DNA from: BOG-908 sp963850605 | GTDB taxonomy: Bacteria > Pseudomonadota > Alphaproteobacteria > Acetobacterales > Acetobacteraceae | Direction: 5' to 3' | DNA length: 64,000 bases | Assembly: GCA_963850605.1 (NCBI GenBank) | Contig: CAWKLX010000002.1 | Span: 62,001 to 126,000 of the forward strand | The notes under the pieces: model-generated | The model's input: only the letters and a program-made list of their open reading frames with translations | Told to the model about the DNA's origin: nothing | The model's database searches: none | In this document: positions 43,547-53,187 of the stretch, in pieces | Layout of the letters: each line of letters begins with the position of its first letter | Position numbering within the stretch: the stretch's first letter is position 1 | Position numbers and translations under genes: made by a program

Positions 43547-44740
43547 TCAGGCCGCTTCGCCCGCGCACACGCCGCTGGCCCAGGCCCATTGGAAATTGTA
43601 GCCGCCCAGCCAGCCGGTGACATCGACAGCCTCGCCAATGGCGAACAGGCCCGGCACGGCGCGGGCGGCCATGGTGCGCTGGTCCAAGCCGTCCGTGTCG
43701 ATGCCGCCCAGGGTGACTTCGGCCTTTTGAAAACCTTCGGTGCCGGTGGGGTGGAGCGTCCAGCGGCGCAGCTGCCTCTCCAGTGCGTCCAGCGAGCGGT
43801 CGGGCAACTCGGCCAACGGAGCCGATGCGAGCTCGGGTGGCAGGAACGCATCGGCGAGGCGTTGCGGAAGGAGTTCGCCGAGCGCCGCACGCAATCCGGC
43901 CCTGGGGCGCGCCGCCTTGCGAGCGACCAGGGCTTTTGGCGGCGCGGATGGGGTCAGGTCCAGGTCGATGGGCTGGCCTTCGCGCCAGGCGGACGAAATT
44001 TGCAGCACGGCCGGGCCGGAGAGGCCGCGATGGGTGAACACCATGCCTTCCTGGAAGGCCACGCCGCCGCAGCGTGCGACCACCTGAGTCGAGACGCCGG
44101 CCAGGGTTTGAGTCTTATCCAGATCGGCTTGTGCGAGGGTGAGGGGCACCAGGGCCGGCCGTATGTCCGTCAGCTTCAGGCCGAATTTTTTGGCAATGCG
44201 ATACGACAAGTTTGTCGCGCCCAATTTGGGGATCGACAGCCCGCCGGTGGCCAGGACGAGTGCGTTTGCCTCGATCGTTCCTTCTTCGGTTTCAATCCGG
44301 AAATGTGTGTCGCGCGAGACGTCCGTGATGCGTGTGCGCAGACGGATGTGGGCCCCTGCCGCGGCACATTCCCCGAGCAGCATGTCCACGATAGCGCGGG
44401 CAGAGCCGTCGCAGAATAATTGGCCAAGCGTCTTTTCATGCCAAGCGATGCGGTGGCGTTCAACGAGTGCCAAAAAGTCCTGGGGGGTGTAGCGGGCGAG
44501 TGCGGAGCGGCAGAAATGGGGATTGGCGGAAAAGAAGTTTTCCGGTGTGCAATGCGTGTTGGTGAAATTGCAGCGGCCGCCGCCGGAAATCAGGATTTTT
44601 TCGCCTGCCTGACGGCCGTGGTCCAGCACGATAACGCGCCTGCTTCGCTGGGCCGCGGTCAGCGCGCACATCAGGCCGGCGGCGCCGGCACCGAGGATGG
44701 CTACGTCGAAGTTCGTTACGCGAGCAGAAGCCTCAGCCAC
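43547..44740 (-). CDS. HI0933-like NAD(P)/FAD-dependent oxidoreductase
   Basis: 397 residues. FAD loop DVAILGAGAAGLMCALTAA, RQAGEKILISGGGRCNFTN, ANALVLATGGLSIPKLGATN, and near the end GLFAIGEAVDVTGWLGGYNF. This is the HI0933/BaiN family; some members reduce steroid or bile-acid bonds, most are unassigned. Start ATG 44740 is used. Isolated gene between gmd and the SGNH hydrolase. Confidence 0.85.
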   Translation of the reverse strand: MAEASARVTNFDVAILGAGAAGLMCALTAAQRSRRVIVLDHGRQAGEKILISGGGRCNFTNTHCTPENFFSANPHFCRSALARYTPQDFLALVERHRIAWHEKTLGQLFCDGSARAIVDMLLGECAAAGAHIRLRTRITDVSRDTHFRIETEEGTIEANALVLATGGLSIPKLGATNLSYRIAKKFGLKLTDIRPALVPLTLAQADLDKTQTLAGVSTQVVARCGGVAFQEGMVFTHRGLSGPAVLQISSAWREGQPIDLDLTPSAPPKALVARKAARPRAGLRAALGELLPQRLADAFLPPELASAPLAELPDRSLDALERQLRRWTLHPTGTEGFQKAEVTLGGIDTDGLDQRTMAARAVPGLFAIGEAVDVTGWLGGYNFQWAWASGVCAGEAA

Positions 44741-44844
44741 AGAAGATACAGATCATCACGGATGTCGCGGCGCGAGCCGCACCGGCAGGGTGGCTAGGGG
44801 CATCTCAGCCTATCTGCGTACATCCGCGTCATCTTTGGACAAAT

Positions 44845-45594
44845 CTAGCGCATCATCCGGCTGACATTCGGTTCGATCGCTTCAGCAATCCGTTCCTGCA
44901 TGTATGCCGAAGGGTGCAGCGGCGGGTCTGGCGGCGAGAGATGCCGGTCAAGAAAATCATCCGGATCAAGACCGCCACTGGGCAAACGGTGGAACAGCGG
45001 CGTCAAATCCTGAAAGCGCACATCGCCCTTCGTGCCACCGTAGCGCGCGGTGAGCGCCCGGTTCAGCTCGACCGTGTTCGCATCGACCCATGCGCTGCGT
45101 ATGCTCGGCAGCACGCTCAGCAGCAAAATCTTCGTCTCCGGCAGGCGCGCGCGCAGCGTGTCCACAATCGTCTCAATGCCGATCAGCGTGGGGGCGGCGG
45201 GCCAGTGCAGATGACCGAAATTGTTGGCGCCGATGAGCACGATCGCCAGACGCGGATGTATGCCGTCCGTCTCGCCATGCTCGATGCGCCAGAGCAGGTG
45301 CGCGGTGGCGTCGCCCTTGAACCCGAGATTGACGGCATAGCGTGGGGCGTAGAAACGGTCCCAGACCGGCTTGAAATTTCGCCACGGCTCCGGACCGGTT
45401 TTTTCAAAATCCTGAGTGATGCTGTCGCCCAGCCAGATCAGATCGACGCGGCCGGCGTGCAACTCGGCCTGTTTCTCCGCGAACCGCGCGCGCCACCAGG
45501 GCAGGTCCATGCGGCTGAACGGAAGTGCCGCCGGCGGCAGCGGGGCGGCGGCGCTCATGAGCGCGAGAGCCAGGCAGGCGAGGCGCGCTTTCAT
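44845..45594 (-). CDS. SGNH/GDSL hydrolase family protein, exported
   Basis: 249 residues. Signal peptide near 1-19 (CLALALMSAAAP). GDSL block LIWLGDSITQDFEKTGPEP with nucleophile Ser; Gly in NLGFKGDATAHLLW; Asn in IVLIGANNFGHLH; Asp/His in SPPDPPLHPSAYMQ. Resembles platelet-activating-factor acetylhydrolase beta-like esterases; probably deacetylates a periplasmic carbohydrate. ATG 45594 overlaps the uppP stop (ATGA). Confidence 0.83.
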   Translation of the reverse strand: MKARLACLALALMSAAAPLPPAALPFSRMDLPWWRARFAEKQAELHAGRVDLIWLGDSITQDFEKTGPEPWRNFKPVWDRFYAPRYAVNLGFKGDATAHLLWRIEHGETDGIHPRLAIVLIGANNFGHLHWPAAPTLIGIETIVDTLRARLPETKILLLSVLPSIRSAWVDANTVELNRALTARYGGTKGDVRFQDLTPLFHRLPSGGLDPDDFLDRHLSPPDPPLHPSAYMQERIAEAIEPNVSRMMR

Positions 45595-46442
45595 GCGTAG
45601 TAGTAGAGATAGATGCCGGACGCAAAACCCGCCGCGATGCAGTAATACGCAAACGGATCCAGCGCCCAGCGATCGTGATTGCGGAAGTAGCGCATCAGGA
45701 ATGCGGTGCTGGCCAGGGCCACAAGACCCGCCACGATCGCCGCCACGGACGCCACGGCAAACGTGCCGGGCGGCACGCTGGCATGCAGCAGTTTCGGAAC
45801 TTCCAGCACGGTCGCACCCAGGATGACCGGCAGCGCGATGAGAAAGGAGAAATGCGCCGACGCCGCATGGTCGATGCCGCGCAGCAGGCCGCCGGTGATG
45901 GTGGCGCCAGAGCGCGAGAGGCCGGGCAGCAAGGCAAGGCACTGCCAGATGCCGATGGCCGACGCATCGACCAAAGTGAGTGTGGCCAGCGGGCGCTGGG
46001 TGGTGCTTGCTGGAACGCGGCGGCGCAGGCGTTCGCCGGTCAGCAGAAGGATGCCGTTCAGGGCGAGAAACGCGGCTGCCACGAGTGGCGTTTCGAACAG
46101 GCGCCGTATCTGGTGTTCCAGCGCCGCGCCAAGCACGGCCGCCGGAACGGTGGCCACGACAAGCAGCAGGAAGATGTGGCGGCTTTCGCGCACGCGCTGC
46201 GGCGTGGACAGGCCCAGCACGCCGGTCGCCAGCGCCCACCAGTCGCGCCAGAAATAGGCGAGAAGGGCGGCGGCGGTGCCCAGGTGCAGCAGCACCAGGA
46301 ACGGCAGGAACGTGGCGCCGTGCTGGTCCAGTTGCCAGCGTAGCAGGGCGGGTACGATCACGGCGTGGCCGAGGGAGCTGACGGGGAAGAGCTCTGTGGC
46401 GCCTTGCAGGATGGCGATGAGGAGGGCGTGAAGGTAGGTCAA
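45591..46442 (-). CDS. uppP: Undecaprenyl-diphosphatase
   Basis: 283 residues (BacA/UppP family), about eight membrane helices. Signature LQGATELFPVSSLGHAVIV (the PVSS-xGH box) and LLPGLSRSGATITGGLLRGI (the second active-site box). Dephosphorylates undecaprenyl diphosphate to recycle the lipid carrier used for peptidoglycan and surface glycans. ATG 46442; a palindromic repeat starts a few bases upstream. Overlaps the SGNH hydrolase gene. Confidence 0.92.
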   Translation of the reverse strand: MTYLHALLIAILQGATELFPVSSLGHAVIVPALLRWQLDQHGATFLPFLVLLHLGTAAALLAYFWRDWWALATGVLGLSTPQRVRESRHIFLLLVVATVPAAVLGAALEHQIRRLFETPLVAAAFLALNGILLLTGERLRRRVPASTTQRPLATLTLVDASAIGIWQCLALLPGLSRSGATITGGLLRGIDHAASAHFSFLIALPVILGATVLEVPKLLHASVPPGTFAVASVAAIVAGLVALASTAFLMRYFRNHDRWALDPFAYYCIAAGFASGIYLYYYA

Positions 46443-46450
46443 CGCAAGCG

Positions 46451-46470
46451 TTCTTTTCTGAAGAAAAGAA
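46451..46470. repeat. A/T-rich palindromic repeat
   Basis: 20-base perfect inverted repeat (arms TTCTTTTCT and AGAAAAGAA, centre GA) followed by ACAAAAGACGTCTACGCATT. Same family as the elements at 23.9 and 60.1 kb. Lies between uppP and the ATP-grasp gene, both minus strand, where it may end the upstream transcript. Confidence 0.75.
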
Positions 46471-46544
46471 ACAAAAGACGTCTACGCATTTGCGCGCGCG
46501 TCTGGGCCGACGCGCGACCAATAGACAAATGTTTTTTCCTTCCC

Positions 46545-47657
46545 TCAATCATTGAGCGGATAGCTCGCCATCAATCGCTGCTCTTCCCGCCAATCCCGCC
46601 ACATCGCCCATATCCCGCTCGGCTTGGCCCCACGCCTGCGCATTTCGGCGCCGATCGCGAATGCCGCGCCATAATGGCGGAACTGCGCCGCATACACCTC
46701 ACGCAAGGACGTATCCGGGTCCCAGATGTGGGTCGCTTCCGAGCCCACGCCGTTGATTTCGATGATGCTGAAACTCTCGCCCTCGCGCAGCTCGCGCAGG
46801 CTGCGATAGCGCAGATCGATACGGCCGAAATGGAAATCCGGCAGCGCGCGGGCGATCGCGTCGATGCGCGTGGCCAGCGCCGGCGTGATGTCGGCCGCGC
46901 CGTTGCGGAACACCGAGCCCTTGCAGTGATTGCCGGCGAAGACCAGCCGCACGCGTGCCCCTCTCGGCGGAACGCTGTCCAGCCGATCGGCCAGGCGCGC
47001 CAGATACAGGTGGGCCAGGCGGCCGTGGCGCGGATCGGCCTCGATCAGGGCGCGCAACGTGGAGGCGCCGTCGCCTGTCACGGTGGGCGCGTGTTTCAGC
47101 GTCAACGAGCTGATATGGCCGGCCGCATCTTGTGGACGGCGGATGTAGAACACGCCAGCCTCACCCTCTAGCGTCACCAGCGTTTGCAGCATCAGCAGCA
47201 CGCCGCGCGGAAATTCTTCCAGCGCGCGGGCCAGCGCCGCTTCCGTTTCCACCAGGCGCACGCCAGCGCCGTTGCAGCCGATATCGGGTTTGACGACCAG
47301 CGGCAGCGACAGGCCGGCTTGCGCCAAAGCCTGGTTGGCGCGTGCAAGGTCGTCCTCGCCGGTCAGCAGCGTGGTGTAGGGGGCGACCCACCCGCGCGCC
47401 TCGCCCGCCAACTGGTCCAGGATCGCCGTCTTGCTCTCGCCGCACAGGCCGCCGGTGCTGATGCGCGGGTTGGCGGCGGTAGGCAGGCTCAGGCTGCCAT
47501 GGCGCAGGCCGAGCGCGATCCACTGCGCCACGATCGGGCCGTAGGCGAGCCAGCCGGGCAGGAATTCGAAGGGCGAGATGTCGCGGCCGCGTGGCACAGG
47601 GGCGGCCAGGGCGGCCAGCGTATCCTCGTCCAGGTCGGCAGGGGTCAGCGCGTCCAT
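46545..47657 (-). CDS. ATP-grasp ligase-like protein (D-Ala-D-Ala ligase fold)
   Basis: 370 residues. ATP-grasp features: LPLVVKPDIGCNGAGVRLVE (nucleotide loop with Lys), MLQTLVTLEGEAGVFYIRRP, LVFAGNHCKGSVF, and the metal region FHFGRIDLRYRSLRELREGE and IIEINGVGSEATHIWDP. The EINGVGSE block supports a carboxylate-amine ligase reaction; substrate unknown. ATG 47657 follows the DedA gene by 1 base on the same strand. Confidence 0.75.
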   Translation of the reverse strand: MDALTPADLDEDTLAALAAPVPRGRDISPFEFLPGWLAYGPIVAQWIALGLRHGSLSLPTAANPRISTGGLCGESKTAILDQLAGEARGWVAPYTTLLTGEDDLARANQALAQAGLSLPLVVKPDIGCNGAGVRLVETEAALARALEEFPRGVLLMLQTLVTLEGEAGVFYIRRPQDAAGHISSLTLKHAPTVTGDGASTLRALIEADPRHGRLAHLYLARLADRLDSVPPRGARVRLVFAGNHCKGSVFRNGAADITPALATRIDAIARALPDFHFGRIDLRYRSLRELREGESFSIIEINGVGSEATHIWDPDTSLREVYAAQFRHYGAAFAIGAEMRRRGAKPSGIWAMWRDWREEQRLMASYPLND

Positions 47658-47658
47658 G

Positions 47659-48243
47659 CTACAACGTCTTCTCCGTCTTGCGCTGGGCACGCGCGGCCAA
47701 CCGGCCCGCGCCCACGATGATCAGGAGGAAGATGGCCAGACCCACCCATCGCCACTCCCCCAAATACTCCACCAGCAGCTTGCCGACACGCAACGAGACC
47801 GCGAACAGGGCCGAGGTCCAGATCAGCGTGGCGCCCACGGCGGCGGCCAGGAACCGGCGGAAGCTGGCGCCCAGGAAGCCGCAGGCGGTGTAGGTGGGCA
47901 GGCGCACGCCCGGCAGAAAGCGCGCGAAAAACACAACCTTGAAAACGTGTTTCTCAAGCCACGCCCTGCCCCGGTCCTGCCGCGGCTCGGGGATCAGCCG
48001 CCGTACCCAGGGCACGCGAGCGGCGAGGTGGCCCAGGCCGTACAGCCCCACATCCCCCAGCACGATGCCAAGATACAGGGAGACCAGGGCGACGGGCAGC
48101 GCCACCGCGCCACCCTGCACGGCCAGCGCAGCCCCGGCCGTCGCCGCGTCCTCGAGCACGAACGTGCCGGCGATGATGGCGACACCTTGCCAGAAGGGCG
48201 AGTGGCCGGCGGACTGCAGCAGGTGGGTGACCGACAGGTCCAT
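47659..48243 (-). CDS. DedA family membrane protein
   Basis: 194 residues. SNARE-associated/DedA domain: IAGTFVLEDAATAGAALAVQ, SLYLGIVLGDVGLYGLGHLA, FFARFLPGVRLPTYTACGFL (the conserved R-x3-GxRxPx region), GATLIWTSALFAVSL. Family members flip undecaprenyl phosphate or other lipids, which fits the nearby uppP gene. ATG 48243 is used; 48270 is possible. Confidence 0.85.
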   Translation of the reverse strand: MDLSVTHLLQSAGHSPFWQGVAIIAGTFVLEDAATAGAALAVQGGAVALPVALVSLYLGIVLGDVGLYGLGHLAARVPWVRRLIPEPRQDRGRAWLEKHVFKVVFFARFLPGVRLPTYTACGFLGASFRRFLAAAVGATLIWTSALFAVSLRVGKLLVEYLGEWRWVGLAIFLLIIVGAGRLAARAQRKTEKTL

Positions 48244-48334
48244 CAATGCGCCTAAAGGCTGTCTCGGCATGGGCCGGCGCCGTCTCGCGCCCGCACCGTG
48301 TGCCAGCGGCGCGCGGCCGGGACAAGGTGGGGCG

Positions 48335-49081
48335 TCAGGCGAGCAGCACGGCGTGCAACCTGGCGCGGGCCGCGGGGTCCAGCCCGATCGCCTGCGACAG
48401 GTAGGTGTCCAGCGAACCGTATGCCTTGTCGATGGCCTTGAAGGCGGCGGTGAGCAGCGTTTCGTGCGCGGACAGCAGCACCTCTTTCAGCTCCGGCGGC
48501 AGGTCGAAATTGGCGGCGATCTCGCGGCGCCATAGGCGGTTGGTGGCCAGGTAGTCGTCAACCACGTGCTGCCAGGCCACGCCCAGCGCGCGCAACAGCA
48601 GAGCGGCGCCGAACCCCGTGCGGTCCTTGCCGGCCGAGCAATGCAACAGCAGCGGCAGCCCGTTCGGGGTCAGGATGCGCTCGAACAGGGTGCGATATTG
48701 CGCGAAGCTCTGCAGGGCGTAGGCGCGGTAGGCCTCGCGCAACAGGTCCAGCATCTCGGCAGGAATCATGTGGCCGGTGGCCTGGCCGGTGCGCAGAATG
48801 TCGCGCAGGCCGGCGCCGACCGAGGGTTCGATCGGCAGCGACAGGTGCTCCGCGCCATCGATGGCAACGGGGCTGGCCGCCCGCTCGCGCACGCCCCGAA
48901 AATCGCAGATTGTGCGCAGGCGAAGGCCGGCGATGCTGGCCTGGTCAGCCTCCGACAGGTTGATCAGCGCCGGTGCGCGGAACACCAGGCCGGTGCGCAC
49001 GGCGCGGCCATCCTGGGTGGGCCAGCCGCCGAGGTCGCGCAGGTTGGAGGCGTTTTGGAGGGGGACGGAGGTGGGGAGCAT
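48335..49081 (-). CDS. Tyrosine-protein phosphatase
   Basis: 248 residues of the bacterial TpbA/LMW-unrelated tyrosine phosphatase group. N-terminal NASNLRDLGGWPTQDGRAVR and TGLVFRAPALINLSEAD; active site LLLHCSAGKDRTGFGAALLL (HCxxGKDR). ATG 49081 was chosen because the NLRDLGG domain begins 10 residues later; an ATG upstream gives a short Arg-rich extension. Likely dephosphorylates protein Tyr or phosphoinositides; substrate unknown. Divergent from the glycerate kinase gene. Confidence 0.87.
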   Translation of the reverse strand: MLPTSVPLQNASNLRDLGGWPTQDGRAVRTGLVFRAPALINLSEADQASIAGLRLRTICDFRGVRERAASPVAIDGAEHLSLPIEPSVGAGLRDILRTGQATGHMIPAEMLDLLREAYRAYALQSFAQYRTLFERILTPNGLPLLLHCSAGKDRTGFGAALLLRALGVAWQHVVDDYLATNRLWRREIAANFDLPPELKEVLLSAHETLLTAAFKAIDKAYGSLDTYLSQAIGLDPAARARLHAVLLA

Positions 49082-49157
49082 GGCGGCTAGTTGCCGGGAT
49101 CGGGCGGCGATGGCCAGGGGGGCCATGCGCTGCGTCGCTGCGGTGCAAGGCCGGTAG

Positions 49158-50444
49158 GTGGACGCGCGCGTGCTGTTGCAAGACATGTTCTTGGCCGCGA
49201 TCGCGGCGGCTTCGCCTGCCGTGTGCGTGCCGCCGCACCTGCCCCCGCCGCCGCGGGGGCGCACGGTCGTGGTGGGGGCGGGCAAGGCCGCCGCCGCCAT
49301 GGCGCAGGCGGTGGAGGCGCATTGGCCCGCAGACCGGCCGCTCTCCGGCCTGGTGGTCACACGCTACGGCCACGGTGCGGGGCCGCTGGCGCGGATCGAA
49401 GTGGTGGAGGCGAGCCATCCGGTGCCCGACGCGGCCGGCGAGGTCGCGGCCGCGCGTATCCTGGCGATGGTGCGCGGCCTGGGTATGGACGATCTGGTGC
49501 TGTGCCTGATCTCCGGCGGTGGATCAGCGCTGCTGGCGTTGCCCGCGCCCGGTGTCTCCCTGGCTGACAAGCAGGCGGTGAGCCGCGCGCTGCTGCGCAG
49601 CGGGGCGGCGATCGGCGAGATGAACTGCGTGCGCAAACACCTCTCGGCCATCAAGGGCGGCCGCCTGGCCGTGGCAGCCTTCCCGGCCCGCCTGGTTTCG
49701 CTGCTGGTGTCGGACGTGCCCGGGGACGATCCATCGGTGATCGCGTCCGGGCCGACAGTGCCGGACATGTCCACGCTGGCCGACGCACGCGCGGTGCTGG
49801 CGCGCTACGCCATCGCGCCGCCGCCAGCGGTGGCGGCCCGGCTGCTCGATCCGGCGGCCGAGACGCCGAAGCCCGGCGACCCCGCCTTTGCTCGCGCCGA
49901 GACAATTCTGGTAGCGACCCCGCAGGCCAGCCTGGAGGCCGCCGGCAGCGTGGCGCGCACGGCCGGCGTGGTGCCGCTGATTTTGGGCGACGCCATCGAG
50001 GGCGAAGCGGCGGTGGTGGCGCGGGTGATGGCCGGCATGTCGCTGCACTGCGCCCGGCACGGTCAGCCGGCCGCCCCGCCCTGCGTGTTGATATCGGGTG
50101 GCGAGACCACGGTGACGGTGCGCGGCCAGGGGCGGGGCGGGCGCAATGCCGAGTTCCTGCTGGCACTCGCCGTGGCGCTGGACGGCCACCCTGGCGTGTT
50201 TGCCATGGCGGGCGACACGGACGGGATCGACGGAACCGAGGATAACGCCGGGGCCTGGATATCGCCGGATACGCTGGCTCGGGCGGCAACGGCCGGCATC
50301 GACGCGCATGCCCGGCTGGCGGACAATGATGGATATGGGTTTTTCGCAGCCTTGGGCGACCTGGTGACCACGGGACCCACCCGGACCAACGTCAATGATT
50401 TTCGTGCCATACTGGTCACACAGCCGGAAAGCCTGCCCAAATAG
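49158..50444 (+). CDS. Glycerate 2-kinase (DUF4147/TtuD family)
   Basis: 428 residues. N-terminal VVVGAGKAAAAMAQAVEAHW, the family core LVLCLISGGGSALLALPA, EMNCVRKHLSAIKGGRLA, VSDVPGDDPSVIASGPTVPD, and C-terminal VLISGGETTVTVRGQGRGGR, AGDTDGIDGTEDNAGAW. Phosphorylates D-glycerate to 2-phosphoglycerate. GTG start at 49158. It leads a run with glcDEF and a permease; glyoxylate from glycolate can pass to glycerate via tartronate semialdehyde, so the kinase completes that route. Confidence 0.9.
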   Translation: MDARVLLQDMFLAAIAAASPAVCVPPHLPPPPRGRTVVVGAGKAAAAMAQAVEAHWPADRPLSGLVVTRYGHGAGPLARIEVVEASHPVPDAAGEVAAARILAMVRGLGMDDLVLCLISGGGSALLALPAPGVSLADKQAVSRALLRSGAAIGEMNCVRKHLSAIKGGRLAVAAFPARLVSLLVSDVPGDDPSVIASGPTVPDMSTLADARAVLARYAIAPPPAVAARLLDPAAETPKPGDPAFARAETILVATPQASLEAAGSVARTAGVVPLILGDAIEGEAAVVARVMAGMSLHCARHGQPAAPPCVLISGGETTVTVRGQGRGGRNAEFLLALAVALDGHPGVFAMAGDTDGIDGTEDNAGAWISPDTLARAATAGIDAHARLADNDGYGFFAALGDLVTTGPTRTNVNDFRAILVTQPESLPK

Positions 50445-50480
50445 CGGGCCGGAGGCCCGCGCCGGGCGAGGAGACGACTC

Positions 50481-51971
50481 ATGCTGACCATGCCACGGCC
50501 CGACGAGAGCGTGCTGGCGCGCCGTGCGGAGATTGTGGCGGCGCTGCGCCGGATCGTGCCCGGGGAGGGGGTGATCGACAGCGAGATCGAACGCCGCGCC
50601 TATGAAAGCGACGGGCTGACCGCGTATCGGCAGATGCCGCTGGTGGTGGTGCTTCCGGAAACGACCGAGCAGGTCGTGCACATCCTGCGTACGTGCTCGG
50701 CCATGGGCGTGAAAGTGGTGCCGCGGGGCGCCGGCACGTCGCTATCGGGGGGCGCGTTGCCGCTGGAGGACGGCGTGCTGCTGGGGCTGGGGAAGTTCAA
50801 GCGGATTCTGGAAATCGATATCGATAATCGGTGCGTGGTGGCGCAGCCGGGCGTGACGAATCTGGGGATTACGCACGCCGTGCAGGACCAGGGTTTCTAT
50901 TACGCGCCGGATCCGTCCAGCCAGATCGCCTGCACCATAGGTGGCAACGTGGCCGAAAATTCCGGTGGCGTGCACTGCCTGAAATACGGACTGACCACCA
51001 ACAACGTCATCGGGCTCGAGATGGTGACGATGGATGGCGAGGTGATACGCCTCGGCGGCAAGCACATGGACGCGTCCGGGTACGATCTGCTGGGTGTCAT
51101 GGTCGGTTCCGAGGGGTTGCTTGGCGTGGTCACGGAAGTGACGGTGCGCATCCTGCCGAAACCGCCCGGCGCGCGCGCTCTCCTGCTCGGGTTTCCCAGC
51201 ACGGAGGGGGCTGGTGAGGCGGTCGCCGCGATCATCGGCGCGGGTATCATTCCGGGCGGCATGGAGATGTTGGATCGGCTGGCGGTGGAGGCGGCCGAGG
51301 CCTTCGCGCATGCCGGGTATCCGTTGCACTCCGAGGCCGTGCTGATCGTGGAACTCGATGGGTGCGAGGCGGAGGTCAACCACCTTGTCGAGCGCGTCGA
51401 GGAGATTGCGGTAGCGCATGGCGCCGATTTCTGCCGCGTGAGCGCGTCCGAAGAGGAACGGCTGCTGTTCTGGGCCGGCCGCAAGGCGGCGTTTCCAGCG
51501 GTGGGGCGGTTGTCACCTGATTATTACTGCATGGATGGCACGATACCGCGCCGCCAGTTGGGGCCGGTGCTGGCGCGCATGAAGCAGATGGAGGCAGAGC
51601 ATAATTTGCGCGTGGCCAATGTGTTTCACGCCGGCGACGGCAATCTGCATCCGCTGATCCTGTACGACGCCAATGTGCCTGGCGAACTGGCACGCGCCGA
51701 GGCCTTCGGAAACGATATCTTGCGGCTGTGCGTGGAGGTGGGCGGGGTGTTGACGGGCGAGCACGGTGTGGGCGTAGAGAAGCGCGATCTGATGGGCACG
51801 ATGTTTTCCGACATCGATCTCGATCAGCAGATGCGGTTGAAATGCGCGTTCGATCCGGACAGCCTGCTCAATCCGGGCAAAGTGTTTCCCCAACTCTGCC
51901 GGTGCGCGGAGATGGGGCGCGTGCATGTGCACGGCGGGCAAACGCGCTTTCCGGAGCTGCCCCGGTTTTGA
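50481..51971 (+). CDS. glcD: Glycolate oxidase subunit GlcD (FAD-linked)
   Basis: 496 residues. FAD_binding_4 domain: VVPRGAGTSLSGGALPLEDG, GFYYAPDPSSQIACTIGGNV, AENSGGVHCLKYGLTTNNV, and the C-terminal VFHAGDGNLHPLILYD, GVLTGEHGVGVEKRDLM, FDPDSLLNPGKVFP. Oxidises glycolate to glyoxylate with GlcE and GlcF at the cytoplasmic face. ATG 50481 follows GAGGAGA. TGA overlaps the glcE TTG (TTGA). Confidence 0.94.
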   Translation: MLTMPRPDESVLARRAEIVAALRRIVPGEGVIDSEIERRAYESDGLTAYRQMPLVVVLPETTEQVVHILRTCSAMGVKVVPRGAGTSLSGGALPLEDGVLLGLGKFKRILEIDIDNRCVVAQPGVTNLGITHAVQDQGFYYAPDPSSQIACTIGGNVAENSGGVHCLKYGLTTNNVIGLEMVTMDGEVIRLGGKHMDASGYDLLGVMVGSEGLLGVVTEVTVRILPKPPGARALLLGFPSTEGAGEAVAAIIGAGIIPGGMEMLDRLAVEAAEAFAHAGYPLHSEAVLIVELDGCEAEVNHLVERVEEIAVAHGADFCRVSASEEERLLFWAGRKAAFPAVGRLSPDYYCMDGTIPRRQLGPVLARMKQMEAEHNLRVANVFHAGDGNLHPLILYDANVPGELARAEAFGNDILRLCVEVGGVLTGEHGVGVEKRDLMGTMFSDIDLDQQMRLKCAFDPDSLLNPGKVFPQLCRCAEMGRVHVHGGQTRFPELPRF

Positions 51972-53182
51972 CCGTTCTGACACCCGTGGACGCGGCACAG
52001 GCCCGCGAGATGGTCGAGCACGCCGCCGCACACCGGCAAACGTTAGAGATCGTGGCTGGCGGCAGCAAGCGCCGTCTTGGCCGGCCGACGACGTGCGCCG
52101 CCGTGCTGGATATTTGCGCACTATCCGGCGTGATAGATTACGATGCGGCCGAGTTGGTCTTGACGGCGCGCGCCGCGACCCCGATGGCGAAGATCGAGGC
52201 AGTACTGGCCGAGCAGCGCCAGATGCTCGCGTTCGAGCCGCCGGACTGGCGCGGGCTGTTGGGCGGCATGGGCGCGCAAACCTTGGGTGGCGTGGTGGCG
52301 TGCAACCTGGCCGGACCAAGACGGGTACGGGCCGGGGCGGCGCGCGATCATCTCCTGGGCTTTGCCGCAGTCAACGGGCGGGGCGAGGTGTGGAAATCCG
52401 GTGGCCGCGTGGTGAAGAACGTGACCGGCTACGATTTATGCAAATTGCAAGCTGGGGCTTACGGCACGCTCTCGGTAATGACGGAGGTGTCGGTCAGGGT
52501 TGTTCCGAAACCGGATACGTCGTGCAGCGTGTTCGTGCCTGATCTGTCCGACGACGATGCGGTGGCGGCGATGTCGCTCGCGTTGAACTCGCCGCATGAC
52601 GTGTCCGCTGCGGCCCATCTATCTTCTGGGCCAGCTCGGCGTTCGGGGGTGGCTGCGGTAGCTGGCAGCCGGCATGGCGGAACTGTGCTGCGTCTGGAGG
52701 GACATGCGCCGTCCGTGGCGTTCCGGGCACACGCGCTGGAAAGCCTGTTCGAACAGGCCGTGCGTCTGGACGAGTCCGATAGCGAGATGCTGTGGGCGGA
52801 GATTGGGGCGGTGGCGCCGCTTTTGCCAGGGTGCGTCATCTGGCGGGTGTGTCCCACGCCCTCCACGGCCTCGCAGGTGCTGCGCAGCGTGCGCGAGCGA
52901 GCGGATTGGGCCGATGGGCTGTATGATTGGGGTGGCGGCCTGTTATGGCTGAGCCTCGAAGAAGCAACGGCAGGACCCGATGCGGGCGCCGAACTGGTGC
53001 GCACCGCATTAGCCAAGGTGGGCGGCCACGCCACGCTGATCGCCGCACCTGACCATATGCGCGCCGCGGCGGATATTTTTCAGCCGGAGCCGGCCGGGCT
53101 GGCCGCGTTGAGCGACCGGGTGAAGACAAGTTTCGATCCGCATCGCATCCTCAACCCCGGCCGCATGCAGAAAGGCCGGTAG
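51968..53182 (+). CDS. glcE: Glycolate oxidase subunit GlcE
   Basis: 404 residues, FAD-binding partner of GlcD. TLEIVAGGSKRRLGRPTTCA, LAFEPPDWRGLLGGMGAQTL, GGVVACNLAGPRRVRAGAAR, KSGGRVVKNVTGYDLCKLQA, and the ending FDPHRILNPGRM. TTG start at 51968 overlaps the glcD stop; the frame extends further upstream within glcD but is not coding there. Five bases separate it from glcF. Confidence 0.93.
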   Translation: MTVLTPVDAAQAREMVEHAAAHRQTLEIVAGGSKRRLGRPTTCAAVLDICALSGVIDYDAAELVLTARAATPMAKIEAVLAEQRQMLAFEPPDWRGLLGGMGAQTLGGVVACNLAGPRRVRAGAARDHLLGFAAVNGRGEVWKSGGRVVKNVTGYDLCKLQAGAYGTLSVMTEVSVRVVPKPDTSCSVFVPDLSDDDAVAAMSLALNSPHDVSAAAHLSSGPARRSGVAAVAGSRHGGTVLRLEGHAPSVAFRAHALESLFEQAVRLDESDSEMLWAEIGAVAPLLPGCVIWRVCPTPSTASQVLRSVRERADWADGLYDWGGGLLWLSLEEATAGPDAGAELVRTALAKVGGHATLIAAPDHMRAAADIFQPEPAGLAALSDRVKTSFDPHRILNPGRMQKGR

Positions 53183-53187
53183 GCGAC

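Noticed and set aside
42977..44419. 480-codon plus-strand frame across gmd and the FAD oxidoreductase gene
   Set aside because: Spans two well-recognised minus-strand genes and their gap; composition is antisense-like.
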